From positions 551,501 to 615,500 of the forward strand of contig OU461276.1 in assembly GCA_911810475.1 (NCBI GenBank): DNA of 64,000 nt, read 5' to 3'. The translations under genes were made by a program, and so were the position numbers. Positions 26,941-36,647 of the stretch are shown here, one piece after another; the first letter of the stretch is position 1, and every line of letters begins with the position of its first letter. Origin of the DNA: Candidatus Celerinatantimonas neptuna. Lineage in GTDB: Bacteria > Pseudomonadota > Gammaproteobacteria > Enterobacterales > Celerinatantimonadaceae. Under the pieces are notes generated by a model. The model did no database searches. It was not told the origin of the DNA and worked only from the letters and a program-made list of their open reading frames with translations.

Positions 26941-27740
26941 CAACACGCTCCCTGACTGGTCGCAGTATTATCAAGGCAATATAAGAATAATTGGGACAAA
27001 ATAAGCCCTATACCAATACCAATTAATTGTTCCGGACGATGTAAATGGAGCACATTCAAAACAGATCTGCCTGCTCCAGGTAACCCAGTACCCCCTGCAA
27101 GGACACACCACCAAAATGTCCATTGCATACTTCTAACTTGCCATAATCTTAGACGAGGGTATAACCACCGACCAGCAACCCACTGTAATCGTTGTCCTTT
27201 ATCGGCACCTAATTTTGATGCATATTCAAGCGACACTTCAGGCAGTTGAGAAAAAAGACTCAATCGTCGACATAATAACCAGGGGATCATCGCCAACCAG
27301 ATACTGATACAACCACTCCACCAATTGATTTGAAATAAAATCATCACAACAAAAAACGAATACGCAGGCCAACTCATCGGAAAGTAACGAGCATACCGGA
27401 CACATGGCGACCACAAAACCAAATAACGAGAGAGTAGCCACGCAATTCCCCAAACCGACAACCAAAGAGGGAACCACCAGCCGATAATCTTAAAAAATAA
27501 AGCCCAGAGACCTAAATATTGAGCAATGGCAGGGATCAACAAACTCCCTCCTAAAGCCCACCAGCGGCGACGATAAGCATTTATTAACGCAACAACAATA
27601 GCCAGTCCCCAAAAAGGACACTGAGATAAGAGTCCATTATAGTGATGAACAAAACCGTCTGTGAAAACCGATGTTGGGAACCATGGAACAGAGCCTTCTA
27701 ATTTAGTGACCCAGAGACCCAGAACCCCTGTCAACTCCAT
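26940..27740 (-). CDS. ProW-like ABC permease, divergent and shortened
   Basis: Integral membrane protein of 266 residues, very rich in Trp, with about six helices. The EAA-like loop YASKLGADKGQRLQWVAG near residues 165-182 and the following AGGTGLPGAGRSVL match betaine/proline permeases (ProW, 354 residues in E. coli). An AGGAG ribosome site precedes the ATG. It is translationally coupled to the degenerate ProV-like gene, and no ProX binding protein is nearby. The pair may form a non-transporting or unusual membrane complex. Confidence 0.7.
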   Translation of the reverse strand: MELTGVLGLWVTKLEGSVPWFPTSVFTDGFVHHYNGLLSQCPFWGLAIVVALINAYRRRWWALGGSLLIPAIAQYLGLWALFFKIIGWWFPLWLSVWGIAWLLSRYLVLWSPCVRYARYFPMSWPAYSFFVVMILFQINWWSGCISIWLAMIPWLLCRRLSLFSQLPEVSLEYASKLGADKGQRLQWVAGRWLYPRLRLWQVRSMQWTFWWCVLAGGTGLPGAGRSVLNVLHLHRPEQLIGIGIGLILSQLFLYCLDNTATSQGAC

Positions 27741-28233
27741 CTATAAAATCTCCTCTTCTTAATAAGAGCCCTCGATTAAGATAAGCAAATAATCTTAAAC
27801 ATCACAAAGGCAAGGCATTCATACAGTTTAACAATAGCCTTAATGGGTAGCTCTAAGCTGAAATAATTCATCGATATAAAGCAGTCAATACACTGAAATT
27901 ACATAATATATGCTATAGAAGACAATACGATACGCATCCTTATATCAATGATGGTAAAGTCACCCAAGGTAAATGACTATAGCTCTCAAGTTATATCAAT
28001 ATGAGACTCTGCATCTGAATGCCTCTTTGAGAGTCTTCAGATATTTCATATAAATTAAATGACAAACAAACTAGTTATCAACAAGATACAGCATCAAAAT
28101 TTGTACAAATCAAACTCATTTAAGCAGGGCTCGGATTCTATTCCCATTTATCAAGAATAACACACGTAACACTTGGAAGCCGGTTTACCCAACCTTATAA
28201 TCAGCCCCCTTAGAACGCTAATGAGAGTACACA
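27741..28233. other. Intergenic region between the ProW-like gene and rlmI
   Basis: This is a 493-base AT-rich divergent promoter region. I see no gene, RNA or clear repeat in it. Confidence 0.5.
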
Positions 28234-29421
28234 ATGAAGCCAGCCCTATATTTACATCCAAAGCGAGAAAAATCACTTTTCCGTCGACATCCCTGGATTT
28301 TTTCTCAGGCTATAGAGCGAATTGATGGAACGCCAACACAGGGAGAAACAATCTCTATCTATTCTGCTGCCGGACAATGGCTCGCCTACGCAGCCTATTC
28401 ACCTGATTCACAAATTCGCGCACGGATCTGGACTTTTGATAAAAGAGAACATATCAATGAGGAATTCTTTTTCAATCGGCTCTCTAATGCTGCAAAAATG
28501 AGACAGGAACTCCCACGATTAAAAGAGACCAATTCCTATCGATTAGTCGCTTCAGAAAATGACGGACTTCCTGGTATTACCATTGATCGCTATGACAATG
28601 TATTAGTCGTTCAACTCCTAAGTGCAGGAGCCGACTACTATCGTGAACTCATTGCCAAAGCACTGGAAAAACTGTTCCCGGGATGTTGTATCTATGAACG
28701 TTCCGATGTGGATATCCGTAAAAAAGAGGGTCTAATTCCCACCAGCGGAGTGATTACAGGTCGCTTACCTGAACAACCAATGACGATTAAAGAAAATGGG
28801 CTAAGCTTATTTATCGATATTGAAACTGGCCACAAAACAGGTTACTACCTTGATCAACGAAATAACCGGGCATTAATCGGCAAACTGGCTAAAGATAAAC
28901 GTATTCTTAATTGTTTTTGCTATACCGGTGGTTTCGGTACATATGCATTAGCTAACGGGGCAAAAGAAGTCATTAACCTTGATGTCTCCCAAAAAGCCTT
29001 ATCGATTGCTGAACAAAACGTCACACTCAATCATCTTGACACCACCCGTATTCAACATCGGCGTATCGACGTATTTCAAGCTCTTCGGGATTTTCAAGGA
29101 CAACAGAGTTTCGACATGATTATTCTTGATCCACCTAAATTCGTAGATAGCAAATCATCGCTTAAAAGAGCAAGCAGAGGCTATCAAGATATTAACCGAC
29201 TCGCTATCGGACTATTACAAGAAGGCGGATTACTCGCTACGTTTTCATGTTCAGGACTCATGCCACGGGATCTATTCCAGAAAATTGTAGCCGATGCAGC
29301 ATTAGATGCGGGACGATCACTTCAATTTATTCAATCATTGGAACAGGCTGAAGATCATCCTGTGGGAGGACCATTCCCTGAAGGTTTCTATCTTAAAGGC
29401 TTTCTCTGTCGGATTATATAA
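28234..29421 (+). CDS. rlmI: 23S rRNA m5C1962 methyltransferase RlmI
   Basis: SAM-dependent RNA methyltransferase of 395 residues (E. coli RlmI 396). An N-terminal PUA-like domain opens with KREKSLFRRHPWIFS. The conserved IDIETGHKTGYYLDQR block, SAM motif LNCFCYTGGFGTYA, LDPPKF motif and the catalytic Cys in TFSCSGLM are all present. Similarity to the E. coli enzyme is high throughout. It is monocistronic and ends 15 bases from the convergent LuxR gene. Confidence 0.95.
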   Translation: MKPALYLHPKREKSLFRRHPWIFSQAIERIDGTPTQGETISIYSAAGQWLAYAAYSPDSQIRARIWTFDKREHINEEFFFNRLSNAAKMRQELPRLKETNSYRLVASENDGLPGITIDRYDNVLVVQLLSAGADYYRELIAKALEKLFPGCCIYERSDVDIRKKEGLIPTSGVITGRLPEQPMTIKENGLSLFIDIETGHKTGYYLDQRNNRALIGKLAKDKRILNCFCYTGGFGTYALANGAKEVINLDVSQKALSIAEQNVTLNHLDTTRIQHRRIDVFQALRDFQGQQSFDMIILDPPKFVDSKSSLKRASRGYQDINRLAIGLLQEGGLLATFSCSGLMPRDLFQKIVADAALDAGRSLQFIQSLEQAEDHPVGGPFPEGFYLKGFLCRII

Positions 29422-29436
29422 TCCATTTTGTAGGAA

Positions 29437-30210
29437 TTAGTTTTCGTTGGGTAGCGATTCATCCACAGGCTCTGACATCAAAACACCAGACATCAGGGCC
29501 TTAGCAATTGCCTGCTGACGATTGGAAGCCTTTGTTTTAGTGATCGTGTTATTGAGATGAAAATTAACGGTACTTTCAGCCAAATGAAGAATCTGAGCAA
29601 TTTCCCAGGTTGTTTTTCCCTGGCAAGCCCAACTTAAACATTCTCGTTCCCGGGCAGTTAATTGGTAATCAATATGAAATTTTCTCCAAAAACGGTTCAC
29701 GGCTTCTTGTAAATAAGGGGCAAATAGTTGAGCTTGCAACTTCAGGTTCAACCTACTTTCTAATTCGATAAAATGTTTCATGGTCAAACTCAGAATACCA
29801 AACTCACCAAAAGTACCGTGAATAGGCACAGAAACGCCATCTATTAAACCAGCTTTTGCTGCATTTTTAAAAAAACGCGCAGTCTGAGAACGCGGAGATA
29901 TATCTCGATATAATTGATGCCAGAAAACAGGAGACTGATGATCCCGGCAAAACTGGAGTACGGGGTCCGGATTATCAAATCCACAACTCAAGTATTCATC
30001 TAACCAATACTGGGGATAATTGCTATCTAGAAATAATTGGAAATGTGTTGCTTCTGATGGCTTAAATAACCTGAATAAGTAAAAATCACATTCAAGAGCT
30101 TGAATCATTTCGATACAGGATTTTGAAAATTCGTGTATATTTTTGACCGAACGTATTCGGTCTAACAATAATAATTGATGTTCTGTATCGATCATAAGGC
30201 TTATTCCCAT
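29437..30210 (-). CDS. LuxR-family regulator with autoinducer-binding domain (LuxR solo)
   Basis: Regulator of 257 residues; an ATG 15 bases in (30195) is an alternative start. The N-terminal domain keeps the acyl-homoserine-lactone pocket signature: W and Y in YWLDEYLSCGF, DP in NPDPVL, W in SPVFWHQL, and G in GVSVPIHG. The C-terminal helix-turn-helix starts LTARERECLSWACQGK and includes the TTWEIAQIL and STVNFHL helices. No luxI-type synthase lies in the window, so it is a LuxR solo here and may respond to foreign or distantly encoded signals. Confidence 0.87.
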   Translation of the reverse strand: MGISLMIDTEHQLLLLDRIRSVKNIHEFSKSCIEMIQALECDFYLFRLFKPSEATHFQLFLDSNYPQYWLDEYLSCGFDNPDPVLQFCRDHQSPVFWHQLYRDISPRSQTARFFKNAAKAGLIDGVSVPIHGTFGEFGILSLTMKHFIELESRLNLKLQAQLFAPYLQEAVNRFWRKFHIDYQLTARERECLSWACQGKTTWEIAQILHLAESTVNFHLNNTITKTKASNRQQAIAKALMSGVLMSEPVDESLPNEN

Positions 30211-30300
30211 GATTTATGATCATACCGACGAAAAATAGAAATTAATCTGTTTTTGCTTCGGTTTCCCAGATCCTATTTAAAATATAGCAATAGAATTTAA

Positions 30301-30792
30301 TTAACCTTCCTGAAAATCTTGAACATGATTTAGAGGTAATTCAGTATGGTCAATAACAGTTCTCAAAATAAAACTGGAACGAACGCCGGTAACACCGGGA
30401 ATTCGGGTCAATTTACCCAATAAAAAATGCTGGAAATGTTCCATATCCGGAACCATCACTTTTAACTGGTAATCAGAATCGTTCCCTGTCACCAACATAC
30501 ATTCCATGACTTCTTCATATTTCCCTACTTCTCTCTCAAACCCTTCAAAACGTTCGGGAGTATGTCGGTCCATAGATATATGAATATATGCCGTCAAGGT
30601 GAGATTCAATTTACTGGCATTAAGAAGTGTGACATGACGTCTGATAAAACCTGAATCTTCCAGTTGTTTAACACGCCTAGAACAAGGGGATGGTGATAAT
30701 CCGACACGATCAGCCAATTCTAAATTGCTAATGCGACCATTTTGTTGCATTACTTCTAAAATTAACCGATCTGTTTTATCCAGCTTCAGCAT
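30301..30792 (-). CDS. Lrp/AsnC-family transcriptional regulator
   Basis: Protein of 163 residues starting at MLKLDKTDRLIL; upstream AAGGA supports this ATG over the 25-residue longer frame. The N-terminal HTH reads RISNLELADRVGLSPSPCSRR and the C-terminal RAM (ligand) domain has GNDSDYQLKVMVPD. It most resembles Lrp-type regulators of amino-acid genes such as DecR. It lies between the LuxR gene and a 1-kb non-coding gap, with no obvious target next to it. Confidence 0.88.
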   Translation of the reverse strand: MLKLDKTDRLILEVMQQNGRISNLELADRVGLSPSPCSRRVKQLEDSGFIRRHVTLLNASKLNLTLTAYIHISMDRHTPERFEGFEREVGKYEEVMECMLVTGNDSDYQLKVMVPDMEHFQHFLLGKLTRIPGVTGVRSSFILRTVIDHTELPLNHVQDFQEG

Positions 30793-31843
30793 GACGATTC
30801 GATTCCTTACATCATTAAAGTCATATTCACTTGCAGGTTCGCCCCAGACACTAATGAGATAGCACATAATAAAAAGGATATTATAAATCCTGAAATATCG
30901 TTACGCTATCGAATTCATGCCTATAATCAATCACCTTCTCAAGTACTCAGAGATATTACTACTTACGTCTTGAACACTATAGATAAAGAGATATCCAATC
31001 GCAAAAATAATTATCCTTTTCCAATCGTCAAATTAATTGTAAAGTGCATACTTTTGCACATTATTCATGATTTTACTCATTATAACGGCATATTTTTGCT
31101 AACTCCAATTTATTCACACTAAATAGCTACTATTCAATTTTTAAGAAATGAATGTAAAATAAAAAATCAGAACTATATCCGACACTTTCTCTTTCTAATT
31201 TACAATCGCTTGAATATGGCTAAATAATAGACGAAAGTATCTTTAATTTGCGCCAGCGAATATATGTCAATCAACCAGCAGTATACCAATACATAAAATA
31301 ATATAAAGGTCAATTAAAATAGATATTTTTATCTGGAACTAAAAAATAAACATTCCAACACCATTCTAAGATATTTAACCAGACCTTGAACTATTGAATA
31401 TAACGATAAATTTTTTTTATTGATCATCTAAAGATGTTACCTAAACACTTTTCCAGTAAACTTAACAACAAGTAAAAAATAAGTTCAAAATCTTTCTTGT
31501 AACTAGAATCAAAATATTTTAAGGAAATATATTATATATTCGCTTAGTTTAATCGTACAGAACACAGACTGTTGACACATGCAAGATACATCAACCTATT
31601 TTGCCAAAATATGCTTATTTAATAGCAATCTGACTTTAATAATTAATACCTTGATTATATGGTTTTCTCATCCCAAATCATGCCCTGCTCATTCACTTTT
31701 AGACACTAATAAACTAACCTTCGCAATACATTACCCTCTTTCTGACAAACTCTATGGACTCTCAAACCTGAGTGGACTTGATTAAAACAGAACAATCCAA
31801 CACAATTTACATCAGATCGTGAAAAACCAAATTAGGAAATCAT
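30793..31843. other. One-kilobase AT-rich gap
   Basis: These 1,051 bases between divergent genes have very high AT content. A 68-codon frame at 31579-31785 lacks a ribosome site and homology and is probably chance. I see no RNA gene, riboswitch or strong repeat. Such AT-rich DNA is typical of H-NS-bound or regulatory regions. Confidence 0.5.
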
Positions 31844-32479
31844 ATGTACAGCGGCATAATTCATGGTAGTTATCCGGTTACTGAAATTCGTCGGCAACCC
31901 AATTTGCTTTCATTCTCAGTTAACTTACCTGAAGAATTAATAAACGACCTCCATTTGGGGGCCAGTATTGCTGTCGACGGAGTCTGCCAAACAGTCAGAA
32001 CAATTGATGGTTCACACATCTGGTTCGATGCTATGCAGGAAACATTAGATAAAACCACATTGAATACGCTCAAAATAGGTCAAAAAATAAATATAGAACG
32101 ATCCTTACGGTATCACGAAGAAAATGGAGGACACGAGATCTCAGGGCATGTTGATGGAAAACTCACCGTCATACACGTTGAACAGACCTGTAACAACCAC
32201 ATCATCACACTTAAGGTTCCATCAGAGTTTAGGAAATACGTCTTTAATAAAGGATTCTTAGCAATCCATGGCGCTAGTTTAACCGTCAGTAACTGGGATA
32301 TAAAAAATGGAACATTCAAAATATACCTGATCCCAGAAACGCTTAGACTCACAAACCTGGGCGAATTTCACCCTCATGATCAGCTAAATTTCGAAATAGA
32401 GAGACGAACTCAAACAATTGTCGATACAGTCGAAAGATATCTTAGTGAGAACGCCATAAATTTTCAAAAACATAAATAA
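31844..32479 (+). CDS. Riboflavin synthase alpha-chain homologue, divergent
   Basis: Protein of 211 residues with two lumazine-binding beta-barrel repeats. Family motifs are present in both halves: MYSGIIHG start, ISGHVDG, and ETL-x2-T-x-L in FDAMQETLDKTTLN and again in LIPETLRLTNLG. The end VDTVERYL matches RibE. Differences from the housekeeping enzyme include DGVCQTV for the usual NGCCLTV and GASLTV for GISLTV. It stands alone, outside a rib operon, and has no FMN riboswitch, so it may be a second paralogue. Activity is likely but not certain. Confidence 0.82.
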   Translation: MYSGIIHGSYPVTEIRRQPNLLSFSVNLPEELINDLHLGASIAVDGVCQTVRTIDGSHIWFDAMQETLDKTTLNTLKIGQKINIERSLRYHEENGGHEISGHVDGKLTVIHVEQTCNNHIITLKVPSEFRKYVFNKGFLAIHGASLTVSNWDIKNGTFKIYLIPETLRLTNLGEFHPHDQLNFEIERRTQTIVDTVERYLSENAINFQKHK

Positions 32480-32953
32480 ACGGCAGATCAAAACAGCGCG
32501 TTATGTATGGCAAGTATTCGAGAGCCATATTCATCTGAATAAAATTTACTCAAGATTGCATCCATGCTCATTGCAATACATGATTTTAATAAATTATAAT
32601 CTTACATAGTTGACTTTATTGATTATAATTACATTAGTTTTTATAATAGCCAGTCAATTTTTAGTGATCTTCTTCATTTTTTATCAGACAATATGGCTAT
32701 TGCTATAAAATAGAGGAATAATGGCTAATCATTTTTCATACTTTATCATCAGATCTGTTTAATATTTATTCGATCATGCCGATAACAATCATTAATGGAT
32801 AGTATGAAAGTTAATTAGACTTTCTCAAAAGTCAGTAGGATCCATGTTATTCCTTACCACGGATGGGCAGATAAATGGACATTTTTATCTGACATTTGTA
32901 TCACTCACTTGGTAAGAGATTGTTTTTGGTCCGACTGACAAGAGGAAATTAAC
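32480..32953. other. Intergenic region before the MaoC-like gene
   Basis: This is a 474-base AT-rich stretch. No gene or clear structure is recognised; it should include the promoter of the MaoC-like gene. Confidence 0.45.
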
Positions 32954-33637
32954 ATGAAAGTTGTTGATTTTTTTAAGAAAAAAACTGAAGTTTTAGTACA
33001 GCACCCTTTCGATATAAAAGACCGTATTCCTCCGGTGTTGCTCGACCATTGGGCAGAATTTTTAAACAAAGCGAATAATACTCAAATTGTTAGCTGGGCA
33101 CGTGAACACCAACTCATCTCAGTTGGTTCAACCAGTAAAACAGTTGAAGCAAAACCGATTATCCTTCCGCTTCCGGCTAAAGAATTATTTACTAAATTAG
33201 CCTCGCAACTAAACGAAGAAATTCACGTTGGAGAATGGTTAACAATTGATCAAGAAAGAATCGATCAATTCGGAAAAGTGACCGATGATCAACAATGGAT
33301 ACATACCGATCCCGAAAGAGCAAATCGTGAATCGCCATTCAAGAGTACAATAGCACATGGCTTTTTAACTCTCTCCTTATTACCTGTATTAACCGATAGC
33401 GTTGATGCAGAAGAGTCGCCATACCCGGGCGTCAGGATGACCGTAAACTATGGCCTGAATGAAGTAAGATTTCCTTATCCTGTCAAAGTAGGAAGTCGTG
33501 TCAGAGCCCGCTCGACTTTACGGGCTGTTACTCCCATAAAAAGAGGATTAGAAATCGTTAAAGAAATCCGTGTCGAAATAGATGGAACCAGACGCCCGGC
33601 TTGCATTGCGCAAACCGTATTACGATTGTATTTCTAA
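32954..33637 (+). CDS. MaoC-like acyl dehydratase/hydratase
   Basis: Protein of 227 residues whose C-terminal part (about 80-227) is a MaoC/hot-dog domain with the hydratase-2 type active site: D in FGKVTDDQQWIHTD, H in HTDPERA, and the TIAHGFLTLSL segment. The first 75 residues form an extra N-terminal region with no recognised domain. A GAGGA ribosome site precedes the ATG. The substrate is probably an enoyl-CoA or enoyl-ACP, as in NodN/PhaJ relatives. It has no operon partner. Confidence 0.82.
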   Translation: MKVVDFFKKKTEVLVQHPFDIKDRIPPVLLDHWAEFLNKANNTQIVSWAREHQLISVGSTSKTVEAKPIILPLPAKELFTKLASQLNEEIHVGEWLTIDQERIDQFGKVTDDQQWIHTDPERANRESPFKSTIAHGFLTLSLLPVLTDSVDAEESPYPGVRMTVNYGLNEVRFPYPVKVGSRVRARSTLRAVTPIKRGLEIVKEIRVEIDGTRRPACIAQTVLRLYF

Positions 33638-33687
33638 TGGATCATCTTCCCTGTACCAACTCAATACATAATGGAATTAATCAAGAC

Positions 33688-34401
33688 CTATCCAATACCT
33701 AATAATTTAGGTAGTTCATCTAATTGATGGATTTGATAGGTCATCGGATCATTTGAATTAAGTGATTTCGGATTAAACCAAACCTGATCGATTCCAACTT
33801 TTCTCGCACCATCAATATCAGCAACCAAATTATCGCCAACCATCAGACACTCAGCTGCAACCGCACCGACTTCACTCATAGCATGTTCAAAAATAGCCGG
33901 ATTTGGTTTATGAATACCCAATTCATCTGATATGAAGATCTGCTGAAAATATCCTGTTAAATTTGACGATAATAGTTTCTGATGTTGCGTTTCAGCAAAA
34001 CCATTCGTAATTAAATGTAACTGGAAATGCTGCTTCAAAGCTGATAAACATTGGTGACACCCTGAAAATAGGCCATCCATCTTTGAACAATGTTCAATAT
34101 ACCATTGGTCCATCTCATCACAACTAATGGAATAATCACTCTCGTTGGCATGTAGAATTTCAAAAGTTTGAGGGAAACGTAATCGACGTAAGTTTTGTTT
34201 ATCAATTCCCCCCCGATCAAACAACGCCCATAACTGATGATTAACTTGTTCATACACGTCAATAAAGCACTGTTCAGAAAACTGACTTAAAGATAAAAAC
34301 TGTTGATACAACTGTCTTAAGGCCTTTCTAGCATTACGCTCAAAGTCCCATAACGTATGGTCTAAATCAAAAAAGATATGTTGATAATTCATACAGCTCA
34401 T
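33688..34401 (-). CDS. yjjG: YjjG-type HAD nucleotidase
   Basis: Phosphatase of 237 residues; an ATG 9 bases in (34392) is equally plausible as start. The HAD motif I FFDLDHTLWDFERNA is the hallmark of YjjG pyrimidine 5'-nucleotidases, motif II is LHLITNGFAETQ, and the late motifs are HKPNPAIFEHA and MVGDNLVADIDGA. YjjG cleans non-canonical pyrimidine nucleotides such as dUMP analogues from the cytoplasm. The gene stands alone. Confidence 0.85.
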   Translation of the reverse strand: MSCMNYQHIFFDLDHTLWDFERNARKALRQLYQQFLSLSQFSEQCFIDVYEQVNHQLWALFDRGGIDKQNLRRLRFPQTFEILHANESDYSISCDEMDQWYIEHCSKMDGLFSGCHQCLSALKQHFQLHLITNGFAETQHQKLLSSNLTGYFQQIFISDELGIHKPNPAIFEHAMSEVGAVAAECLMVGDNLVADIDGARKVGIDQVWFNPKSLNSNDPMTYQIHQLDELPKLLGIG

Positions 34402-34887
34402 TTACCCATCAATTATTTTATAGCTCAAAGATTTTTCTCTAGATGACTTCACTGTTTATCACAGCCAGAGAAACGTAGAATCACCACGATTCAGACATAA
34501 TCTCCTACAAAAGTAACTTAATAAAGCAAAAAAGATGGCATAACCATCTCTTATCACATGGACATGGCTCTAAAAAATACCCTCTTGTTCAACCTAGTTT
34601 TATTTCGAGATACACGCTTATACAGAGAATCAGTCATAAAACTTAACGTTCAAAAAGAATAAGCCGCAATAGCGAACCAGAATATAAGAAATACTGATAA
34701 TCAACATTAGAATTCACAGGACATGTTTAGCACCGGCATCAATGTTACCTCTAGTTTCTTTACCATAACCCTTTATTTACATATATTCAAAATAACACTT
34801 GAACAGACGGTCTATTTTTCGTTCAATGAAAACATTCCAATCAGTATTATTTCCTGACTTCATTAACTTAACATATAGAGGACGGCT
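34402..34887. other. Intergenic region upstream of the old yellow enzyme gene
   Basis: This is a 486-base AT-rich stretch. A short interrupted palindrome, AGAC-G-GTCT, lies at 34805-34813, about 75 bases before the enzyme start; it could be a TetR-type operator. Nothing else is evident. Confidence 0.4.
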
Positions 34888-35940
34888 ATGAACCATTCTT
34901 TGTTATTGGAACCTTATTCCCTTAATAATTCTATCCATCTAACCAATCGTATTGTCATGGCCCCTATGACGCGTTGTATGGCAGATGAAGACCTAATACC
35001 GACTAAGGCCATGGCAGATTATTACACTGCGCGAGCGGATGTAGGACTTATTATTACAGAGGCAACGATCATCCGCCCAGATGGTCAGGGTTATCCAAAC
35101 ACACCAGGAATATACAATAAAAAACAAATAGATGGCTGGAACCAAGTCACAAGTCAGGTCCACCAGGCAAATGGAACTATCTTTTGCCAGATTTGGCATA
35201 CAGGACGTATTGCCCATCCATCATTTTTTGATCCAAACGGATATCCCATCGCACCTTCAGCTATTGCTGCAAAAGGCTCAGTGCCCAGACAGAGGCATTT
35301 AACCTATCAAACACCTCATGCAGTCACGCTCTCGGAAATAAAAACTCTCGTCGAAGACTACGTAAAATCCGCTCAAAACGCGATAAAAGCAGGATTCGAT
35401 GGCATAGAAATCCATGCAGCTAATGGTTATCTCATTGATCAATTTCTACATTTCGATAGTAACCAACGTATTGATGAATATGGTAATAGCCCAGAGAATA
35501 TGATACGCTTTTTACTTGAAATCACAGATGCAATAACCGAAGAAATTGGTGGGCAACGGGTCGGGGTACGATTGTCACCATTAGGTTATATCAACAGCAT
35601 TACGCCAGTCTCCAGAGACAGGGAAGTATTTGATCTACTTCTCATGGAACTTGATAAACGCAAATTAGCATATATTCATGGCGGATTGTTTGATGATTCT
35701 ATGCAAGATTCAATATTTGATGGTAATATCAATGATTATCTTAAAGCTCATACCTGCCATCCATATATTGGTGTTGGAGGCCTAACCCCGATAACAGCCA
35801 GCCAGGGAATTTCAAAAGGCCGATTTGATCTCGCAGCAATTGGACGACCATTAATAGCAAATCCTGACTATATCGAATGCTTAGAAACTCATAAAGACTT
35901 GAAGTCATATAATGAACAAATGTTATCGACGTTGATTTAA
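34888..35940 (+). CDS. Old yellow enzyme family NADPH:flavin ene-reductase (NemA-like)
   Basis: FMN enzyme of 350 residues with a TIM-barrel fold. Conserved sites are MAPMTR near the N-terminus, QIWHTGR, the substrate-binding H-x2-N pair with the proton donor Tyr in EIHAANGYL, the NSPENMIRF block (N(R/S)xEN-R pattern), and the FMN phosphate loops GVGG and AIGRPLIANPD. Such enzymes reduce enones, nitroesters or quinones with NAD(P)H. A GAGGA ribosome site lies upstream and a terminator follows. Confidence 0.92.
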   Translation: MNHSLLLEPYSLNNSIHLTNRIVMAPMTRCMADEDLIPTKAMADYYTARADVGLIITEATIIRPDGQGYPNTPGIYNKKQIDGWNQVTSQVHQANGTIFCQIWHTGRIAHPSFFDPNGYPIAPSAIAAKGSVPRQRHLTYQTPHAVTLSEIKTLVEDYVKSAQNAIKAGFDGIEIHAANGYLIDQFLHFDSNQRIDEYGNSPENMIRFLLEITDAITEEIGGQRVGVRLSPLGYINSITPVSRDREVFDLLLMELDKRKLAYIHGGLFDDSMQDSIFDGNINDYLKAHTCHPYIGVGGLTPITASQGISKGRFDLAAIGRPLIANPDYIECLETHKDLKSYNEQMLSTLI

Positions 35941-35958
35941 TCCTGTTTTATCGCAGTC

Positions 35959-35983
35959 GGGACCAGGGAACGGTCCTTTTTTC
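35959..35983 (+). terminator. Terminator after the old yellow enzyme gene
   Basis: A short GGACC/GGTCC stem with a 7-nt loop is followed by six T residues. Confidence 0.7.
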
Positions 35984-36140
35984 GACCAGAATAATAGTCT
36001 AACCGCTTAAAATTACAATATTATTATGCCGATAAGGAATAACGATTATCTTACTGAACTAAGCATTAATTGGTTGCTATTTTCACCAGAGTGAATCATA
36101 GGAGCTCTCTTATCAGAGTTAAAATAAACTATAAATTACC

Positions 36141-36647
36141 TCAGGTTAAAGTAGAAAAACCTTGATGAAAAATGTGCGAGCCTGACATTGATTTAATCAG
36201 GCGATCATAAAGAACAACGTTCACTGTTGCAGCAAGATTCATACACCCTTCTGTTGGAATATACACGACATCCCGACACCAACTTAGTAATGATTTATCA
36301 ATGGATCCATCTTCCGGACCGAAAATATAAAACGCTTTTTCCGGATGATGGTATGAAGGAAGAGGTTGTGCATTTTTAGCCAATTCAATAGCAACCGGCA
36401 CTGCACCTTTAGGTAAAATGGTCCGTAAATCATCTACCCCCAAAGTCGGTATTCGAAGATGCATATTTTTAGTATCAGTCACATAACGACTGGCCCGATA
36501 ATATCGGGTACCGGTATAAAAAATAGAGCTGGCGCCATAACAACCAGCAGCCCTCAACACCGAACCTACATTTTCAGGTGATTTAGGATTCACCAATCCA
36601 ATACAAGAAAAAGCCCCCATTTTTAGAGGCAATTGTTCATCAACCAT
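36141..36647 (-). CDS. TrmH/SpoU-family RNA methyltransferase
   Basis: SPOUT-class methyltransferase of 168 residues. The three knot motifs are visible: NPKSPENVGSVLRAA, FIFGPEDG-type (YIFGPEDGSI) and IPTEGCMNLAATVNVVLYD. It lacks the N-terminal extension of TrmH. The start at 36647 overlaps the DUF2333 stop by 8 bases, which suggests coupling; an in-frame ATG nine codons later gives a more typical N-terminus (MGAFSCIGLVNP). The RNA target is unknown. Confidence 0.85.
   Translation of the reverse strand: MVDEQLPLKMGAFSCIGLVNPKSPENVGSVLRAAGCYGASSIFYTGTRYYRASRYVTDTKNMHLRIPTLGVDDLRTILPKGAVPVAIELAKNAQPLPSYHHPEKAFYIFGPEDGSIDKSLLSWCRDVVYIPTEGCMNLAATVNVVLYDRLIKSMSGSHIFHQGFSTLT

Noticed and set aside
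31579-31785. 68-codon frame in the 1-kb gap
   Set aside because: It has no ribosome site or homology, and it lies in AT-rich sequence where such frames occur by chance.
31600-31843. FMN riboswitch upstream of the riboflavin synthase homologue
   Set aside because: None of the conserved RFN-element stems or the AGGGGCGGGG-like core could be found.
31844-32479. Lumazine/yellow fluorescent protein of luminous bacteria
   Set aside because: Both halves keep riboflavin-synthase ETLxxTxL motifs, and no lux genes are near. LumP-specific features were not seen.
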